A stretch of 64,000 nt of DNA from the NCBI GenBank assembly GCA_037176905.1, contig JBBBWG010026823.1:1-64000 (forward strand), in the 5' to 3' direction. A program made the position numbers and the translations under genes. Position 1 is the stretch's first letter; each line of letters opens with the position of its first letter. The notes under the pieces were generated by a model, which did no database searches, was not told the DNA's origin, and saw nothing but the letters and a program-made list of their open reading frames with translations. Shown piece after piece: positions 61,317 to 64,000 of this stretch. The stretch is from Azolla pinnata. Lineage: Eukaryota > Streptophyta > Polypodiopsida > Salviniales > Salviniaceae.

Positions 61317-62180
61317 ACAAATGTTATGATTGTTGTCGCTGCTGCTTTTGTGCAAAACACACAATCCTCCTCTCTTGATCCTGTTATATTGAGGCGCAAA
61401 ATCAATCGAAAAATGTCTGCACTCCATCCTAAACGAGGATGAGTGTAGCTTATAGAAGTAGGACCGCCATATTAGATCTCATTCAACGTGGAATTGGTGT
61501 CCATTTTTTTCATAGACATAATTTATTGAGTGGTTTTAACCAGGAGTAGAATTCACACAAATTTACAATTGAAGTTACCGCTTTTGCGAACTCTGCGTTC
61601 TTATGTTTTAGTCGAGTTCTTTATGTACACAACCACCAGGTGATGAAGTGCCTTCGTTCGGTGAGTGTCTGCAATAAATTGTACGTTTGCGTTGAATTGT
61701 GGTGCATTTTGATTCATTGTCTTTGAACTATCCTCATTGATTGTACACCAAGCAGTAGTAAAATCAACATGAGGATCATATTAAAGTTGGAGAATTTGTT
61801 GTGTCAAATTTGTGGAAGGTAGGTCCGCGGCATTAAATTCGTTTGTCGATGAGCTGCGTGAATTGTTAAACTGGCTTGGTACAACAATGGTGTTGCCCTG
61901 AACCAGAATCACTTCTCATGCTAATCTTGGCTTGAGAACTGAATGACCATCTTAAATAATTTGATATTTTCTTCTGCAGAAACTTATCCAGCATCAGATA
62001 GAGCCATCTAATCCCCTCATTCAAGCAAGAGCATTGAATTCAACCGTGTAAAGATCGTTCAGTTCCATCCCAATCAAAATTACATGCATATATGCACGTA
62101 TAGTATAGCTGCCTGCATAAAATGCAGCCTCTTGTCTCAGTTCAAATCCAATTTTACACGTAGTACAGTTGCACAAGAAT
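61317..62180. other. No supported gene
   Basis: This holds the 3' flanks of the converging FabZ and GT29 genes. I see no exon, repeat or RNA gene. Confidence 0.65.
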
Positions 62181-62189
62181 TCTCACTTC

Positions 62190-62460
62190 CAGGTGGCTAT
62201 TACAGATATACAAAGAGCCATGAATTCAGTGTGTATAGATATAGATAGCTCGGTTTCCATCACACTCAAAACCACATGAGTGTATGAATGTATGCATGCA
62301 TAGCTAGCTAGCTGCCTGCAGCAGCTTGCTTCCAGCAGGCTATTACAGGTATACAAAGAACCATGAATTCAGCGTGTATAGATATTGATAGCTCCGTTTC
62401 CATCACACTCAAAATCACATGAATGAATGAATGTATGTATGTATAGATAGATAGCTTGCC
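62190..62460. repeat. ~143-bp direct duplication 3' of the GT29 gene
   Basis: TATTACAG(A/G)TATACAAAGA followed by CCATGAATTCAG.GTGTATAG and CCGTTTCCATCACACTCAAA occurs twice, near 62197 and 62340, each closed by an ATGTATG/ATAGATAG run. It lies just past the minus-strand stop codon and is probably transcribed as 3' untranslated region. Confidence 0.92.
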
Positions 62461-62488
62461 TCGGTTCCAACACTCACACAATCAAATT

Positions 62489-63976
62489 CTACACGTACAG
62501 TTGCACAAGGGGCAATGTAAAGTTGGTCTGGAAGAGGAAAGGTGCGAGGGACGACCTGTTATGAACCAAGTCATGGTAGAATCGATGCTCGGCTCCATAG
62601 TCGTGAAGGTGGAGCTCGGAGGCCTGATTGGTGTGGTAATGGTGCTTAGCACCCGGAGCTTTCCCGAACCCGAAGAGGCTCACATTCTCGCATATGCCGA
62701 GGGCAAGCATGACAGCTTGGAAACCCGAAGAGTAGTGGAAGAGAGGGCCATCGTGGGCACTCGCCCATTCTCCAGCACGATGAATCCGAGGATGCTGATG
62801 GGCATCGGATTCATCATGCTGATGAGCATCGGATTCACCCTGCTGATGGGCATCGGATTCATCATGCTGATGAGCATCGGATTCATCCTGATGATGAGCA
62901 TCGGATTCATCCTGCTGATGAGCATCGGATTCATCCTGCTGATGAGCATTCATGAAGCCCCGAATCGAGTAGTACTTCGCGACCCGAGAGCAGAAGGAAT
63001 CGAAGCGAGGATCGGTGACCACGATCGCGGCGCTGCCCTCGAGCATCGACGAGCAATACACCACATCCATGAGGTGGACCAATTGGCAGATGTAGAGGAC
63101 GATGGCGACGTCGGGGCCGTAAGGGCGGCAGGAGCAGCGGTAGCGGCGGCGCGAGCAGCTCTGCAGGATGTTGCTGTTGATGAAGGCTATGGTGGTCTTC
63201 GATCCGACGCGGGCTTCGAAGCCCGCGGTGATGGCGTTGTTGAGGCGGAAGACTGCTTCGTGGCTGTCGATCAGGGCGCCATGGCTCGCTTGCTTGTTGA
63301 GCAAGATGCCGCTGTTCCCCACGACTGCGCAGGAGGCGTAGCGATGGCCTGGATCGATGATGCTTCCGTGGCCCCTGTCGATGTCGTGCCTGTCGATGGG
63401 GCCCTTGATCGAGCGCAGGAGGGAGTCCAAAACATGGTGATGATGCTGCTGGCTATGGCGGTGCTTCTGCTGCTTCCTCTTCACCCAGTCGTCCACCATT
63501 GCCCGGAACTCGGGCCAAAGCCCCTTGTACTCCGCCCCGAACTGCATCTGAGGAGCAATGCCTGCAGCTTTCACGGCTTTCATATCTCTATGCCATGGAT
63601 TCTTCCAAGACCCGTTATCGGTTTTTGACCGTGGTGATGATGATGATGATGATGATGATGGCGCATCGTTTGCTCTCAGGTGTGCCTCGAGGGTTGGGCC
63701 AGATGCAGGCAAGCCCGATCTTGCTTGGCTATGGTTCTCTTGTCTTGAATCCTTGGGGAAGAAACAGGCGAGGTATGAGGAGATGCCCGCCATGGCAAGA
63801 AGGAGGAGAAGGAGAAGAAGCAAGCGGAGAAGTAATGGCAGAGGTGCGGAAGAAGAGGAGCAAGAAGTGGGGAAGGAAGCAGCCGCATTCTGCTTCTTGA
63901 CATGGTTATGCTGCTTGTTGCTGTTGCGGTTGCGGTTGCTGTTGTTGCCGTTGAGCAGAGCTTCGCAGGGCGCCAT
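62489..63976 (-). CDS. GT29 sialyltransferase-like protein, Golgi type II membrane protein
   Basis: Single exon, 495 residues from the ATG at 63976 (the frame extends upstream to a GTG at 63985, less likely as a start). A cytosolic tail is followed by one membrane span (residues 47-70, an LLLLLLLLL core), then a lumenal stem. The L sialylmotif is CAVVGNSGILLNK...DSHEAVFRLNNA (216-262), the S motif LFHYSSGFQAVMLALGICEN (412-431, to FGFG), and the C-terminal HHYHTNQASELHLHDY part holds the VS-type His. These are the landmarks of plant SIA1/MGP2 and SIA2-type proteins. Plants lack normal sialic acid, so the donor is probably another sugar acid; Arabidopsis relatives are needed for pollen tube growth. 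Between L and S motifs residues 343-395 are eight-residue DAHQQDES repeats, replacing a short linker in relatives. Confidence 0.94.
   Translation of the reverse strand: MAPCEALLNGNNSNRNRNSNKQHNHVKKQNAAASFPTSCSSSSAPLPLLLRLLLLLLLLLAMAGISSYLACFFPKDSRQENHSQARSGLPASGPTLEAHLRANDAPSSSSSSSSPRSKTDNGSWKNPWHRDMKAVKAAGIAPQMQFGAEYKGLWPEFRAMVDDWVKRKQQKHRHSQQHHHHVLDSLLRSIKGPIDRHDIDRGHGSIIDPGHRYASCAVVGNSGILLNKQASHGALIDSHEAVFRLNNAITAGFEARVGSKTTIAFINSNILQSCSRRRYRCSCRPYGPDVAIVLYICQLVHLMDVVYCSSMLEGSAAIVVTDPRFDSFCSRVAKYYSIRGFMNAHQQDESDAHQQDESDAHHQDESDAHQHDESDAHQQGESDAHQHDESDAHQHPRIHRAGEWASAHDGPLFHYSSGFQAVMLALGICENVSLFGFGKAPGAKHHYHTNQASELHLHDYGAEHRFYHDLVHNRSSLAPFLFQTNFTLPLVQLYV
62788..62950 (-). repeat. 24-bp coding minisatellite in the GT29 gene
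   Basis: About 6.5 tandem units of CTGATGAGCATCGGATTCAT plus CCTG (plus strand), period exactly 24 bp, with a few substitutions between copies. In the gene they encode DAHQ(Q/H)DES. Confidence 0.96.
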
Positions 63977-64000
63977 GGATGGCACGCAGAGATGGGTTTC

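Noticed and set aside
1-64000. CRISPR arrays or bacterial defence systems
   Set aside because: All repeats here are contiguous or degenerate; no regular repeat-spacer pattern or cas gene exists, and the genes are clearly nuclear plant genes.

Overview
The window is nuclear DNA of a land plant, almost certainly a flowering plant. Evidence: several split genes with GT-AG introns of about 75-1400 bp, plant-specific families (OVATE protein, QWRF/augmin-8, pectate lyase, plastid-targeted FabZ, plant GT29 sialyltransferase-like protein) and scattered copies of the plant telomere motif TTTAGGG. The very GC-rich exons of the pectate lyase and OVATE genes lean towards a monocot, but I cannot name the species. 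No bacterial, phage or CRISPR content is visible.

Layout, left to right. 2.4-9.2 kb (minus): a 16-exon kelch/coiled-coil gene related to class IV acyl-CoA-binding proteins but lacking the ACB domain. 13.2-18.2 kb (plus): a secreted pectate lyase with five exons; three of its introns are built from three different tandem arrays, one of them degenerate telomere repeat. 20.5-23.1 kb (plus): an unrecognised acidic, low-complexity protein with an MGSC start. 26.5-29.7 kb (plus): a QWRF-family microtubule/augmin protein. 38.1-41.0 kb (plus): gamma-glutamyl hydrolase. 44.4-48.0 kb (minus): a giant OVATE family protein. 52.1-57.4 kb (plus): an IGHMBP2/SMUBP-2-like SF1 helicase. 59.1-61.3 kb (plus): plastid 3-hydroxyacyl-ACP dehydratase. 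62.5-64.0 kb (minus): a GT29 sialyltransferase-like Golgi protein. I traced exon borders by hand; every intron phase closes, so these eight recognised models and the acidic one are complete in the window.

The genes are functionally unrelated, with no operon or cluster logic: cell-wall degradation, folate deglutamylation, fatty-acid synthesis, Golgi glycosylation, microtubule nucleation, nucleic-acid unwinding and growth repression. What unites the window is tandem repetition at every scale: mono- to tetranucleotide runs, 18-300 bp minisatellites, kilobase arrays of ATGT/CATGC/TGCA words, and interstitial telomere repeats.

The most interesting signal is that this process has entered protein-coding sequence. 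An 18-bp repeat adds about 52 residues inside the conserved OVATE domain. A 24-bp repeat adds about 52 residues between the L and S sialylmotifs of the GT29 protein. TCN repeats add a long Ser run to the helicase, 72-bp units build 24-residue repeats in the acidic protein, and a duplication of the QWRF start region left a mini-ORF upstream that copies the real N-terminus. All keep frame. A perfect five-unit heat-shock element beside a TATA box at 32.9 kb, possibly in a solo LTR, is a separate item.
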